Assembly (NCBI RefSeq): GCF_029784135.1
Contig: NC_073745.1
Location: forward strand, 47,175,116-47,239,115
Reading direction: 5' to 3'
Source: Toxorhynchites rutilus septentrionalis
Lineage: Eukaryota > Arthropoda > Insecta > Diptera > Culicidae
DNA: 64,000 bases
A model generated the notes under the pieces. The model ran no database searches. It was not told the DNA's origin and worked only from the letters and a program-made list of their open reading frames with translations. Made by a program: the position numbers and the translations under genes. Every line of letters begins with the position of its first letter. Position 1 is the stretch's first letter. Shown here piece after piece: positions 45,121-57,920 of the stretch.

Positions 45121-46559
45121 GCTTGAGCTTGAGCTTGGGTAGACTGTACAATTCGTAGTTGCTCTCCGTGATTGACCTTAACCAACCAAATTGCACAAAG
45201 AACACACAGAATGACGCTTGGGACTAGCAAATCATTCTCGCTGTGCAATTCTCGGTGATTCGAGCTTTAAATGGTCAATAACGACGCCGACCACGTCCTT
45301 ACAGTCACCAGGGGAAGGGAAGGAATGTTAGTATGATATTCGCCGCCCGAAGGCTAGAAAGGTCGCCTCTATAGCGTGGTTCCCTAGCGTTTATCATGGG
45401 AGGGATAGTTGTTAGTAAGGAGAGGTAAGAATCAGGATTCACTGAGGTAAGTGATGTGATTATAAAAACGCTAACTATCGACCATTTGACGAAATGAAAT
45501 TCCGAAAATCTCACGTGTCACGATTATCTTTAGGTATCCCGAAAAGGAAAACCACAATCGCGAGGACGGAGAGTTATGGGAAACCTGAGAAGGTAACCAA
45601 TAAAACTCATCTAAAATCAATTGGACCCACGATATATTCTTTTATTCATTTCGCATACTCTATATCTGACTTGAATCGTATCAACGGAGAATCATCTTTG
45701 GGAAACCTTAGAAGGTAACCAAGAAAACTCGTTTAGAATCAATCGGGCTCACGAAATATTCCGTTAATCAACGAGCGTATTATTTATCGAACTGCAACGG
45801 TGGGCAAGAATTTAAGAATTATTATATAATTAAAGAACTAATGAATTAAAAATTGAAGAATTAAAGAATTAAATCAAAAGTACGATTCAGACGCATTCCG
45901 TTATATTCCAAACTGAACACAGTAAAAAAAATGGGGCCATATTCGATAGCTGCCTGATCAACATTTTAAACATATAATATAGAATACAAGATAATACAAG
46001 AATCACATATTGACACAAAGGAAATAGGAGATGGAATTAAAAAATCTGGAGGTTGAAACTTATAATTAGAGTCGTAGTTGCGCGACATACGTAATAACAT
46101 GTCACGGTCACGCAAGTGCTAGAAAGAACTTGTCTACTATGCAAAACAATACCACCAATACATGTGATACGTTGTCGCTTCCTCCAGGGTAGCAACACAA
46201 CACTGATTAGCTCGTTTAATGTATACAAGACGCGCGACTATATTCATTGGACGGAATTAATACACGAACACTAATAAATTAGAAAGGCTAACGGCACTTT
46301 TGTCTATCTTATCGCTGCACTTCCGAACTTTTGCTCATGTTTTTCCTTATTGTTCGGGAAACTTTTACGTTTTTCATCGTGAGAGCGATTATATTCGGAG
46401 AATGTGTGGGAAAGAACACACGTACATCTATTCAACCTCCGACGACGGTCACAGATATCAAAACACAAATATAAACCATGAACGAAACTATAAAAAGGAA
46501 GGCAATAAAATATGACACTGTCTGTTTTTTCTTTCTTCGTTCTCGCGCTGTTAAAATAA
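45121..46559 (-). mobile_element. Retroposon with 23-bp target duplication and (CTCAAG)n tail
   Basis: Identical 23-bp repeats at 45098-45120 and 46560-46582 (CTTGACGAATTCTGTACTAC plus TGA) flank 1439 bp. The left end is a minus-strand 3' tail of (CTCAAG)n, and 45121-45470 matches 28153-28500. The remainder contains family T tandem units (45500-45770) and an unassigned 5' region. No coding sequence. Confidence 0.8.
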
Positions 46560-46789
46560 CTTGACGAATTCTGTACTACTGAATAAACAAACCACCCGGA
46601 TCAAAATGCTGTCAATAGTTTCTCGATGTGACAACTAGGGGCGCTGAAGCGAATAAAAATAAGCGACCAAATTCTAACTGAAACACACTTTATTGCTTAA
46701 GCTACAATATAAGAACGCATACTTCTAAATAATGTCGGTGTTATTGAAAGGCAATTTTTGAGCAATTTTGTGCTGGAATGAAAGAGCTT

Positions 46790-47020
46790 GCTAGTCTGGT
46801 TTACACTGAAGTAAAAATGGCACAGACCGCGCATCGTGCGAACACAGTTTACGCAATCGTAAATTGATTGAAAATTATCTACGTTCTAAAATGAACCAAG
46901 ACCGACTCAATGGCTTGGCTTTTTTTTTATCGAAAATGAATCGTTAGCAGATCTTGATTTAACTGCAATTAAGGATCATTTCGCTCCAGTTAAAGCACCC
47001 AAGGCAAAGATTTGACTAGA
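46790..47020 (+). pseudogene. hAT/ZBED-type transposase C-terminal remnant
   Basis: Reads YLRSKMNQDRLNGLAFF then, after a one-base slip in a T-run, IENESLADLDLTAIKDHFAP and a stop. The RLNGLALLSIE-like segment is the dimerisation motif of hAT proteins. It sits about 200 bp inside the right hAT end. Confidence 0.6.
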
Positions 47021-47335
47021 GAATAAGCGAAGCTGGGAATGATTTTTCCTAACCTTCTAAATACGGATAAACTGCTCAAACTGAACTTTGATATAGGGGA
47101 GTAGCTTTCTCAAAATATCAGAAACTCAAAGTTAGTGAAAATATCGTATAAATTTGTATTTTTTTGGGGCGTTATTTCCATAGTTTGCTGGGGACGCTGT
47201 CTACCCTCACTACGTCGCTGCTTCGAAATAACCCAAAACACGATTATTTAAACAAACAAACGATTATTTAAATTCCCAACCCAAACTCAATTACTGTAGC
47301 CATGTAGCCGGCAATTTTTATAAATGTAATTTACA

Positions 47336-48333
47336 GTAGGGTAACACGGGGTGAGTTGGACATATGGGGTGATTTGGACCACCCGTTTATCTCAAAAAGT
47401 ACGGCTCAACTTGGATTTTTTATGATGTCTTCTCCTTCTACTGTTGAACCGTATGTACCTAAAGTGAAAAAACTTTGGTAAAATTCGACAGGTGGAAGGA
47501 AACGGTAGCATGAACACATCAAGCACTTTGATTGTCAAAAAATGTGAGTTTTTGGATCGTGGTTTTAAGGTTTTCCCCGCTGATTAAACAAACTTTTCGT
47601 GTATTGTGCAGTAAAGTTCTGTTCGTCTACAGAGGAGGAACAATTTGATGCAGCGAAACTGTCAGTCTGATAACAATAAATGGAATTAATTGCATTTAAA
47701 TTTTTGCATGTTGTGTGGGGTGACATGGACACGTTTCTGTGGGGTGAATTGGTCCTACAGGTATGAGGCTTTTCTTTGGTATAATTGATTTCAGATGACG
47801 CTGAATTAAAAAAAGGATGGGCAGACAACGTTGGAAAAGAGAGAGCTTGAAAGAGCAACACAGGCCATCAAGAACTGATTTTCTTTGACCAAGCATCGAG
47901 AGTATTTGAAAATGCTCGAAAAACAGTGAAAAGATCCATGCAGAATTCGAGATGGTCTCAATCCAATTTTTCTGGTCTGGCATCTGACCAAGACACCTGG
48001 TATCGATCCCAGAATACTGTTACTGGTTGTAATATTATCCCAAAATACTTTACATGAACATAAGTATGTTTTTTCGATGAAACACACGCTGGACCAAACC
48101 ACCCCACAGACGGTCCAAATCACCCCGCACCAAATTTTAATGTGCAAAAATCATCTCTTTTATTTTATGATATATTTGGTAATTTGAAGCTTGATATAAT
48201 GATTAAACATTATTGATTGAAAGAAAACAAGTGTAGCTCAGTATACAATGTGACATTTTTTATTCAGACCGTATTGGTTTGGAAATATTAGGCGATTTGC
48301 TTAGGTGGTCCAAATTCCCCCCTTTTCCCCTAC
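47336..48333. mobile_element. Non-autonomous element with GGGGTGA-rich inverted ends
   Basis: The left GGGGTGAGTTGGACATATGG / GATTTGGACCACCC segment and the right end read inward, 'aaaaggggggaatttggacc', are related. The motif GGGGTGAnTTGGnC recurs inside on both strands (47380, 47725, 48100), so the DNA can fold back. No transposase found. Confidence 0.6.
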
Positions 48334-48339
48334 ATTGCG

Positions 48340-49430
48340 AGCCACCTGGTTGGTGTATTCGGTTTTCGCGGTGATTCTTCGTTTTTATTCGCACGCGTTC
48401 TGGGTTTTGCCCATTACGGTCTCGTTCTGATATCAGGTGTCAAATCGTTGTCCGCTCGTAAAATTAATAGCCCTTTCGCTACGGGACACGGGGCCTAGCT
48501 TTTAATGACATCCCACGTCGCGATCAGTTTGATGGTTTTTTTTCTCGCTCATGTGATCAGACAAAGAAGGAAGGGGAGAGGTTTTGGCGCTAAATAGTGC
48601 GACGATAGCTGTATGGGAATAAATTAAATGGTAACCCAAAAGTGCGCTCGTTGAAACGTTGTTTGCGTGCAAAATATGGAACGCTCACACAATGGGATGT
48701 GTAATTGAAACAGAGGAAGAAAAAATCAAATAATTGTACCACTACCGGTGGCATGAACGGCTCCCAATAAAGGCCATTTTATTGCAGTTTATCTCTAACT
48801 TTGTTATCCTGTTTGGATTTAGTCCTGGGGGAGTTGAAGCAATTTTGAAATAATTTGATTTTGTATGTTTTGCAGCAACAGCAGCACGATACTAATGCTG
48901 CAGTGTTTCGTAGCAGGGATTGCACATGACGGCGACGCGAAAGGTGCTTTGACCCCCCCGTAGTCGTGATGCGACCAATTCGTGCACGTTTATTGCAAAA
49001 CACCGCAAAATCTGCTCTCACCCCGGCGGAAACAGGGTTTGAGAGCTATTGTTTGTGCTTTCGCACGTTCGAAAATAAATCAATCCCCGGGGCAACCTGT
49101 GGGAATAAAATCACTCGTGTGCGAGCAAGGTAAGCGGAAAACGGCACTTGGTCTGCCAATCAATTTCTAATCAAACCAGGGGCGGAAGCACGTCCGCTGC
49201 TGCGATGATTGTGTGGGTGTTGAATTTGTTCAGCCGTTGAAAAATTCATTTACGACTGAACCATCGTTTCAGGCCGATCGCGTGCCACTGAATGCATTGG
49301 TAGCCGGAAAGCAACTGGTTGGTACCTTAGGTCCGATAGCCGGTTGAATCGGAAGAACCGAGAAAGTACATGTTTCTTGTCGAGCTTATCAACTGATATT
49401 GTCAAGTTGTCCCCACACCCACACCGAATA
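48340..49430. other. Upstream flank of CUB-protease exon; no gene recognised
   Basis: GC content rises and there are no transposon ends that I recognise. A TATTTAAG at 49439-49446 lies about 80 bp before the next ATG and could be a TATA box. Confidence 0.3.
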
Positions 49431-49520
49431 TGTTCCACTATTTAAGCTAATCTGGAATACACGTAGAGCCTTAGTGGGCTTCGCAGCCGTGATAGAAAGT
49501 TCATTATACCATTATTTAAA

Positions 49521-49751
49521 ATGTGTCTGCGAATAGTGTGTTTCGTGGCAATTGTTGTTAGTTTTCTGCTGAATCATATGGTGAACGGGGCGTGTCATTA
49601 CTCGCTGGATATGAAGTTTGGCTCCGACTATTACATGACGTCGCCGATGTACCCCCTTCTGTATCCCCCGAATACGCAATGCACCTATCGCATCAACGCC
49701 CCGTTTGGGTATAGAATTAATTTCACCTGCCAGGACTTTCAGATTCCAAGT
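49521..49751 (+). CDS. First exon of a CUB-domain secreted protein (protease-like), partial
   Basis: ATG 49521 encodes a 24-residue signal peptide (MCLRIVCFVAIVVSFLLNHMVNGA) and the start of a CUB domain: CHYSLDMKFGSDYYMTSPMYP, then YPPNTQCTYRINAPFGYRINFTCQDFQI. This parallels exon 1 of the protease at 22183-23430 (FEGCDQRFQL...SPFYPG...CRYTLTAPLGYSLNVVCT). A donor GTATGT follows at 49752 (phase 0). No downstream exon was found in the remaining 14 kb, so either the first intron is very long or this is an orphan exon. A protease product is inferred only from that similarity. Confidence 0.6.
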
Positions 49752-49759
49752 GTATGTAT

Positions 49760-50299
49760 ATCTTTATTCTTTCTTTATTCTTCATTCAATTTTATGAGTA
49801 ACTTGAGACTGTTGTCTCTTTAATTTTTACACTGATTTAAGTATGAAGTAGTACGCTACTGATTATGAAATTATTGATAGAAAAAATCATAAGATCAACA
49901 AACAAAGTGCTCTTAACATTTTCTCCCAAACACTATCCATGAATTCAAAAGATTTAATTCATTGGGCTCTGAATTCCGGTGTGATACGTATCAAGAATAA
50001 TAAAATATAAACAGTATCTTCAATTGTATTCAATTGACAATTACTCCGATGAAGAACTTGTAAACATTAATAGGTGATTATTGTTTGCAGGAAATTATAC
50101 TTTCAGTCCCCAACATGATTTGAATTTATGATGTACAGAATTTGCGGAATAACCGCATATTTTCTAGAAAAATATTGCCGTGTGTTTTCTGTGTGAAGTT
50201 TTTTGAATTTGAAATTGAATTTGAAGTCTGTTTAAGACAGATTTTGCTCTCGGGTGTACCAGCAGGTACACCCAAATAGTGCCTTCATCTAAGTTATGA
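49760..50299 (+). other. Presumed intron; no feature recognised
   Basis: AT-rich. A perfect 8-bp hairpin GGTGTACC-AGCA-GGTACACC occurs near 50255. Confidence 0.3.
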
Positions 50300-50599
50300 A
50301 TCACATAATTCCACAAAATCTTGTTATATTTGTTCAAAATTTTAAATTTCTTTCATCGTGTCTTCATTTTCGATCCGGACACTTTTTCAATCATAATTTG
50401 AAATCCGGACACTTTTGCTTTTAAATCCGGACACGTTTTTTCTTTGCAATTGTTTGAGAGAAATTATTTATTAATTATTGTAGAACTTATTAACGGGTGC
50501 GTCATAAGTAGCGGGACTAAATGGAAACATGTTTGGTACAACGGTTTTTTTTATTAATTCAAATATTTATTGTACTTTCGCAAGCTGACCACTACAAGA

Positions 50600-51340
50600 T
50601 GGCGCTACACATATATATTTCCAAAATTATATCAATATGGGTATCAAATGAAAGGGTTTGATTAGTAGAAAACAGTAATTTATGAAAAATGTAAATCCAA
50701 GATGGCGGCCGCTACAAAATGGCGGATTACATATTCTCTCAGAGCCCCAAATGAAAGGGATTGACTAGATGACAGTTATTCATGAAAAATGGAAATCCAA
50801 AATGGCCACCACTACAAGATGGTGCCATATTTTTTTACCCAACCACATCAATATGGGTATCAAATGAAAGAGCTTGACCGGTAGAATACAGTTATTGATG
50901 ATAAATATAAATCCAAGATGTCGGCTACATCATCTGTATTATTATTATGTTTAATCATAATGAAACCGTTGAACTTAAAAAGTGTTTTTTACTTATTTAA
51001 TTTTTTTAGTTTTTAGTACATTATCTGTATAATTAGTATATTTCTCTACAATAAAAACCAGTCAACAATTTCTTTAAAATTTTGGATTTGAATTTTTCAT
51101 AAATAACTGTGTTTTTCTAGTCAAGCCCTTTCGTTTGATATCCATATTGATGGGGTTCTGAGAAAATATGTAATACACCACTTTGTAGTGGCCGCCATCT
51201 TGGATTTATATTTTTCATCAATAACTGTATTCTACTAGTCAAGCTCTTTCATTTGATACCCATATTGATGTGGTTTTGTAAAACAATATGGCGCCATTAG
51301 AAAAAATATGAAATCCGCCATTTTTATTGCGGCCGCCATT
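50600..51340. repeat. Foldback DNA of tandem subunits in both orientations
   Basis: Subunits of ~125 bp ('atcaatatgggtatcaaatg', 'cagttattgatg', 'aaatccaagatggcgg') run forward at 50600-50925 and inverted at 51085-51340. The best stem pairs 50848-50920 with 51203-51272. AAGATGGCGGCC-like words recur. Confidence 0.8.
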
Positions 51341-51654
51341 TTTGATTTTCAAGATCATGAAACACGCGTACGCAGACTGCAGAGATAAAGGTGTGTTCCA
51401 AATTTCAGATCAATCGATCAGCAGGAAGGGGGTTAAATTTATTTTAATGTGGGACAGCGCTACAGACAAAGTTACAAAGTTACCTACGTACATACAAACG
51501 GGTCATATAATCGACCCCGTCCTGTATACCGAAGAGTTTTGCGGTTTCCCGGATCGAAATTCTTTGCTCCACACTCCATACTCCATACTAAGGCTTCTAA
51601 CATACCCTCATGCAACTCCTGCAATGAGCAATTTAATCGTCAACTTTTGACCGT
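51341..51654 (+). other. Possible transposon end
   Basis: Contains 'gtgttccaaatttcagatca' followed by 'gacagcgctacagacaaagt' and ACGTACATACAAACGGG, wording common near the ends of insect transposons. Not assigned. Confidence 0.3.
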
Positions 51655-51916
51655 CCGGATTTAAAATCATTTTCTGAATGTGCTTTTTATTCCGGACATT
51701 GGTTTGTGAAATTCACATTGATTTTTGATTTTTAACATTTTTTTGTTAACAGCTAGGTACTATGTTTGACACTAAACTAAATTGACACAATACCTACTAT
51801 CAGTCACATTAATTCAACATGCAAAAAAAAATGTCATGGTTTTGGCATGATATTGAATGCAATGAAAAATTGTCCGGATTAAAAGGCGTCTGGATTCAGA
51901 AGCATCATTGTATATA

Positions 51917-53172
<1,256 letters not shown>

Positions 53173-53258
53173 CCACCGGTTATACGCAATCCACTTAATC
53201 TGACAATACACGGCTTCCACTAGGTTCTGGGGTTCGTTTCAGCTTATAGCAAACAATC

Positions 53259-53932
53259 AATTCTCGCGTAACTTTTGAAAAGATCCTATGTAACATTCAC
53301 ATCAACTCGAGAAAGTTGAAGACCGGTACATTGCTCCGCGAATTGTTCGAAAGGAATCGATCTTTATTACTACTTTTACCACTAACAGTCAATAATAACT
53401 CTGAAAAACCTATCGTAACTGTTGTTATGTGATTTTAGTTTGAAAGGCTTCAACCGAGCGAAAAATGTTACATTGGACGTTTTGACTGACCGCTTTGTAC
53501 ATTGGACAAATTACGTTGCACGATGAGAATTTGAAAACAACTACTGAACTACGATCCAAATACTTGCACTTCGTGCTAAACGCAGATCATTATTGTTATC
53601 ACTCGTTGAATTGCACTAAAAACGATATCAAAATCTGAAAATAACAAAAACTCAAAATGACCGAAGTACGACTTCGTGTTGTTTTGATTGCTTTGTTATT
53701 TCGGACCTATCGAGCGTCTGAGGAAAGTGGCGTCCGAAGTAACTGTCGAGTGCTCAAAATTCGAATCTGTACATTGGACATTTTTGTATAGATGATAAAG
53801 AGGCGAAAGGATAGATACTTGAACGATTGTTTTCGCAATGCATTCAATGATTGAGAACTAATAATGTGCAACAATTAACTCGATTTGTTTACATTTGTTA
53901 CTTAGGACCTATTCAAAAGTTAGGCGAGAATT
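53259..53932. mobile_element. MITE, 674 bp, ~35-bp inverted ends
   Basis: Left AATTCTCGCGTAACTTTTGA and right (read inward) AATTCTCGCCTAACTTTTGA, with pairing extending past GATCCTATGTAAC. Inside, 'tacattggac' occurs several times. Confidence 0.78.
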
Positions 53933-53939
53933 ATGCTCG

Positions 53940-55420
53940 CAGATAGTAGTTCGAAGACAGAAAATCAATAATTTTTAGCACCAAAAAATATTTGGCTACA
54001 TAATTTTGGTAATTTTTGAAATACTGTTAATTCGCAAAAAGATGGTATGTACATCGTTTTAAAGTTAAAATTTTAGAATATTTAACGTACAAATTTCTAT
54101 CTTCGCAGATTGGACAAAAATATCGGGAAGACGGTCGGTGGTCGGTGTTAAGTTAGACCGGACTTTGAGACATTTTGGGACTTAGAGAAACACGATCTCG
54201 AAGATTGGTGCTATAAGGGGTTTAGCATTCAATAAGGGGTTTAGTAAGGGGTTAAGCATTCAAAACGATTTCGATACGTTATTTCAAAAATTTCGATACG
54301 TTATTCCTGTTGCACGCGTAATTTTCCAAATCTGATGAATGTGGTATGTAGCTTCCGAAATGCTTAACCTAATGCAGTCAATAATAAGTTCTTTCTAACT
54401 CAACGCTGACCATATAAATAACGATTTCTTTCATTCAGCCTTTGAAAATTGACACAATTTTTTTTCTAACTAAGTCAATAGCAAATCCAATCAACCTTAT
54501 CAATCAACATCAACTTGTTTTCTAAATGGAACGTTTCTGTAGGAAAAATTTGATCTTCCTCTTTGACGATGAATAATTCGATAAATAATGATCTCACCGC
54601 GAATCGAATAGATATTTTGACAACTCCAATAAATTCTGTATAAAGTTATTTATTGCTTTAATGAATAAAAATTTGTTACAATTATTAGCATTGAATTAAA
54701 AGAAGGCGTAAAAAAATTTTTTTTGTAGTGTTTCAGAAAATTTTCTTTTATTAAATTTTTTTTAAATTTCGCAAATATTTTTATATTCCCTAATGTTTGT
54801 AAACAATTTTTTAGCTTTTTGTATCCCGAAATCTCTGTGAACGTTTCTTATTGATACATTTATTCATTTTTTAAGATCAGTCAATGTTTTCAGTAATTTA
54901 GTGGAGAACCGCATCGCAAATTGTACCAGAAGTGCAAAATGCGAACCCTCGGATTAAACTATTCGTAACTTTCGCATCGAATCATGAGTTTATTTTGATT
55001 TTATTTGAATACATTAAGCCTCGCGTCGGTCCCTGTTAACTGAGAAGGACAACAACAAAGTTAGAAAATGATGTCTAGAATAGTCCACCGACGTGGGACA
55101 GACGGAAATTTCATTGAGTTTCTGCAAACATAGCTTAACCCTCTTTAGACACTATAATTACTTTCTGGTTCTTCTCTTTTTCGTAGAAATATCCACGCGC
55201 ACCTCCGAAACCTCTGTTAAATCAAAAACCACCCAAAGTGAGTATGCTTTGAGATTAACTTTTTTTTCGGACTCGCCAAAATGAAGATGTGATTTTTTTT
55301 ATAAACTACTTACGAAACTTTGCGAAATTGTTACAATCTAAGAGAAGTAATATAAAAAATTAATCCATTGTACGTGGAAAAGTATATATAAAGCCATCGT
55401 ATCGAAATTTCACAAAACTT
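53940..55420. other. No gene recognised
   Basis: AT-rich. Near 54140 'ggtgttaagttagaccgga' is the reverse complement of a word at 8365-8390, hinting at another dispersed repeat. A 'aaggggtttag' word repeats at 54215-54255. Confidence 0.35.
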
Positions 55421-55433
55421 ATTTTCATAATAT

Positions 55434-55705
55434 GTGCACCCGTGGCCGAGTGGTTAGCGTCTCACATAATCAAGCCGGGTGTTCAGGTTCGATTCCCGTT
55501 CTGACCGGGGAATTTTTCGTCTGAGAAATTTCCTTCGACTTACACCGTGGTCACGCGTATTCTAGAGCTTGCCCCTCGGAATATATTCAAGGCGTGTTAT
55601 TTGGCTTAAGAAATCTCAAATAAGTATCAATAAATGACGTTAGTTAATGCATACGTTGAGACGGCAAAAGTTCCACCGGGAACGGTAACGCCATTCAAGA
55701 AGAAG
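55434..55705 (+). mobile_element. tRNA-headed SINE (Feilai-like), copy 2
   Basis: 272 bp between ATTTTCATAATAT repeats (55421-55433, 55706-55718). GTGGCCGAGTGGTTAGCGTC as A box, GGTTCGATTCCC as B box, same body and (GAA)n end as 5304-5582. More diverged than copy 1. Confidence 0.87.
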
Positions 55706-56123
55706 ATTTTCATAATATTAAATTGATTATATAAGCAACATATATATTTTTCTTTAATGGTATTTTCCAAAGTATTGAAATTTAATTTTTTTTTCAAAAA
55801 TTTATATCATAAATTTGGCGAGTTCGATACGACACCTCCATACATCGAACTTTGGTCAATTAAAATAGCTTTTGACGTAGGACTACGTCTTTCATTTCTA
55901 TACCGGGGTGTAAAATCAAAGTTTCGAAAACGAAAGCGTTACGCCGGAGACCGAGATTTTGAGCGTTAATAGCTCCTAAACAACTGAACGAAATGGTATG
56001 ATAAACACTTCATTCGAAAGATAAAATGTCTACGCGTTCTATACTTGTTACTTTCTGATCCTAAAACTTGTTTCAATAGTCTTAAAATTGCTTTCAAAAC
56101 AGACTATTGAAATCACCAATCGG

Positions 56124-56160
56124 TATATAAGCGAGCGCCGCTCGGAAATCCACTCAGTTC
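56124..56160 (+). promoter_or_regulatory. TATA + initiator core promoter (inside H5)
   Basis: TATATAAG at 56124-56131 and TCAGTT at 56154-56159 put the TATA box 32 bp before the expected +1 A, the spacing used by insect Pol II promoters. The first ATG downstream (56218) opens a 26-codon frame. Confidence 0.5.
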
Positions 56161-56217
56161 AAATTGAACAGCGATTGGTGCATGTTGTCGCTGTTGTGGT
56201 GAAGCTCTTCATTTATC

Positions 56218-56298
56218 ATGAAAGCGCGGATGAACGGTGTCACCAAGAGCCTGTTTGTGCACCTTAGGCCAGAAGGGAATCCAACAGGAGGAGAGTGA
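56218..56298 (+). CDS. Possible 26-residue ORF after the H5 promoter
   Basis: ATG to TGA, reading MKARMNGVTKSLFVHLRPEG then NPTGGE. It is the first ATG after the TATA/initiator pair, which is the only support. It could be the 5' piece of a captured gene exon. No family recognised. Confidence 0.2.
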   Translation: MKARMNGVTKSLFVHLRPEGNPTGGE

Positions 56299-56337
56299 TG
56301 CCACAAACGGTTCCCCGGGAAGATCTCGAAGCAGCCG

Positions 56338-56338
<1 letters not shown>

Positions 56339-56372
<34 letters not shown>
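56339..56372. repeat. (CA)n microsatellite
   Basis: 34 bp of CA repeat within H5. Confidence 0.95.
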
Positions 56373-56375
<3 letters not shown>

Positions 56376-56425
56376 GCGGAATTCTTTCCGTTTGGATGCC
56401 ATTCAACATCGAGAAAGATCTGAAA

Positions 56426-56925
56426 AATAATCTGCCAGTTCCTCTGGGAATTTAAAAATACATTCATGTGAAAGAGTTTATTTGAATGTTTTCTATCCAT
56501 GTAACACTGTGACCAAATATGTTTCAATCAAGTGCTATTAACAGATGGTTATCGAGTTAGCAATAACCACTGGTGGGCTTCCAGTATCGAGGAAAATGTG
56601 GAAATATCTAATCGTTACTGAAAGTAATCTGCCAATTCCTCTGGGAATTTAAAAACACATTCATGTGAAAGAGTTTATTTGAATGTTTTCTATCCATGTA
56701 ACACTGTGACCAAATATGTTTCAATCAAGTGCTATTAACAGATGGTTATCGAGTTAGCATTAACCACTGGTGGGCTTCCAGTATCGAGGAAAATGTGGAA
56801 ATATCTAATCGTTAAAATCGTTAAAATAATCTGCCAGTTCATCTGGGAATTTAAAATTACATTCATGTGAAAGAGTTTATTTGAATGTTTTCTATCCATG
56901 TAACACTGTGACCAAATACATTTGG
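56426..56925 (+). repeat. Three direct repeats, ~200-bp period (in H5)
   Basis: 'taatctgccagttcctctgg' type words start at 56428, 56625 and 56827. The units share 'aagagtttatttgaatgttt', 'aacactgtgaccaaatatgt' and 'ataaccactggtgggcttcc'; the third is partial. Confidence 0.88.
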
Positions 56926-57340
56926 TTTTGTGATTTTCAATCAATCGCAATTAACAAGATAGCTTCTGAAGATTATTCTTCCCCATCAGTAGGATATTTC
57001 CGTATCCAATATTGGATGCATAAAACCTTGTGCCTCCAACGTAACGCTCTCGTTTTCGAAGTCCCAAAATATTCATTCATTCAGAATGAATTTAGATTCA
57101 ACTTCAAACAAATGATCTCTAAATCAACGATAGTCCTACGTCACCCTTGCGGTTATACCATAGATATAACCCACTTCCTGTTTTTTAATAAAAATATGTT
57201 AAAAACTATCGAATGGGGCATGTTATGGGCTATAATGTTTTTTTTTAATGTCCAATTCAACTTTTGAGTAAGAATTTTTAACGGGTTATTTGAAATATCA
57301 TTTCTCCTAATTGACGAATTTCATGTCTACTTGACTGACC

Positions 57341-57920
57341 ATTGGCAGCAACATCTCAGATTGCAGTAAAACGTTGTGGGTGTAAAGACATTGATCATTT
57401 TAACTCTTACTTCTTAATTCAAATCTTTATTAGACTACATTTTGAAAAGGGCCAAAATGTTTTTCTTTATTTTTTACAAAAAATTATAACTTAACAATTA
57501 TAACATCTACAAAACTTTGGGCAAAGATGAAATGTAGGAAATCGTTCGAATTTTTAACAACGAAAAACTTTTTTTAAAATTACTTTTACTAATTATTAAT
57601 GATTAAATTAATTACTGTTACTAATTATTTTCTGAGAATTAAAAACATACGGTTTTGAGAAAAATTAATTTCAATTTTTAAAATAATGTTTTTTTTTTTA
57701 ATTTTTTTGTATTTTTAATGAAAATTTAAACAATTTCGTATATTTAATTCTTCGACCAGAATTTTGCAGATATATATTATAGTTTTTAAGTTATATTTTT
57801 TTTTGGTAAAAAAAAGAAACATTTTTCGGCTCTCTTCAAAAAGTAATCTCAAAGTTACTTATATGACCAATATCTTTACATCCACAACGTTTCACTGCAA
57901 TCTGAGATGGTGCTGCCAAT
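57341..57920. mobile_element. MITE, 580 bp, ~57-bp inverted ends
   Basis: Left arm 57341-57399 (ATTGGCAGCAACATCTCAGA...) and right arm 57862-57920 pair with few mismatches. The interior is very AT-rich. Confidence 0.82.

Larger units (their letters stand above)
43533..46702 (-). mobile_element. ITmD37E-like element carrying two insertions
   Basis: Inverted ends sharing GTTTCAGTTAGAATTTGGTC (left near 43547, right near 46690), with TA just outside (43531-43532, 46703-46704). The transposase C-terminus remains at 43642-43990 and the N-terminus at 44950-45112. Between them sits a mariner (44131-44945) and, upstream of the N-terminus, a retroposon (45121-46559). Confidence 0.7.
41809..47220 (+). 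mobile_element. hAT-like element enlarged to 5.4 kb by nested insertions
   Basis: 8-bp duplication CTTCGAAA at 41801-41808 and 47221-47228; inverted ends CAGTGGCGTAGTG (left) and CAGCGACGTAGTG (right, read inward). A hAT dimerisation-domain remnant lies near the right end (46790-47020). Inside are Helentron-like H4 (41966-43305) and an ITmD37E-like element (43533-46702), which itself holds a mariner and a retroposon. This gives a relative order of insertion at least four deep. Confidence 0.8.
50300..51900. repeat. Dispersed repeat A, copy 2, with foldback insertion
   Basis: 50300-50490 and 51655-51900 match copy 1 (1-875). The middle (about 50496-51652) is foreign foldback DNA. Copy 1 has a different 440-bp middle. 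Confidence 0.6.
55870..57173 (+). mobile_element. Helentron-like element H5 with promoter-like cargo
   Basis: 5' subterminal TTTGACGTAGGACTACGTC at 55871-55889; inverted TAGTCCTACGTCA at 57131-57143; hairpin 57151-57171 (GGTTATACC / GATATAACC, one mismatch). The 5' block is shared with H1. In place of the ~95-bp array it holds a TATA/initiator promoter-like segment, (CA)n, and three ~200-bp direct repeats (56426-56925). Confidence 0.75.
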
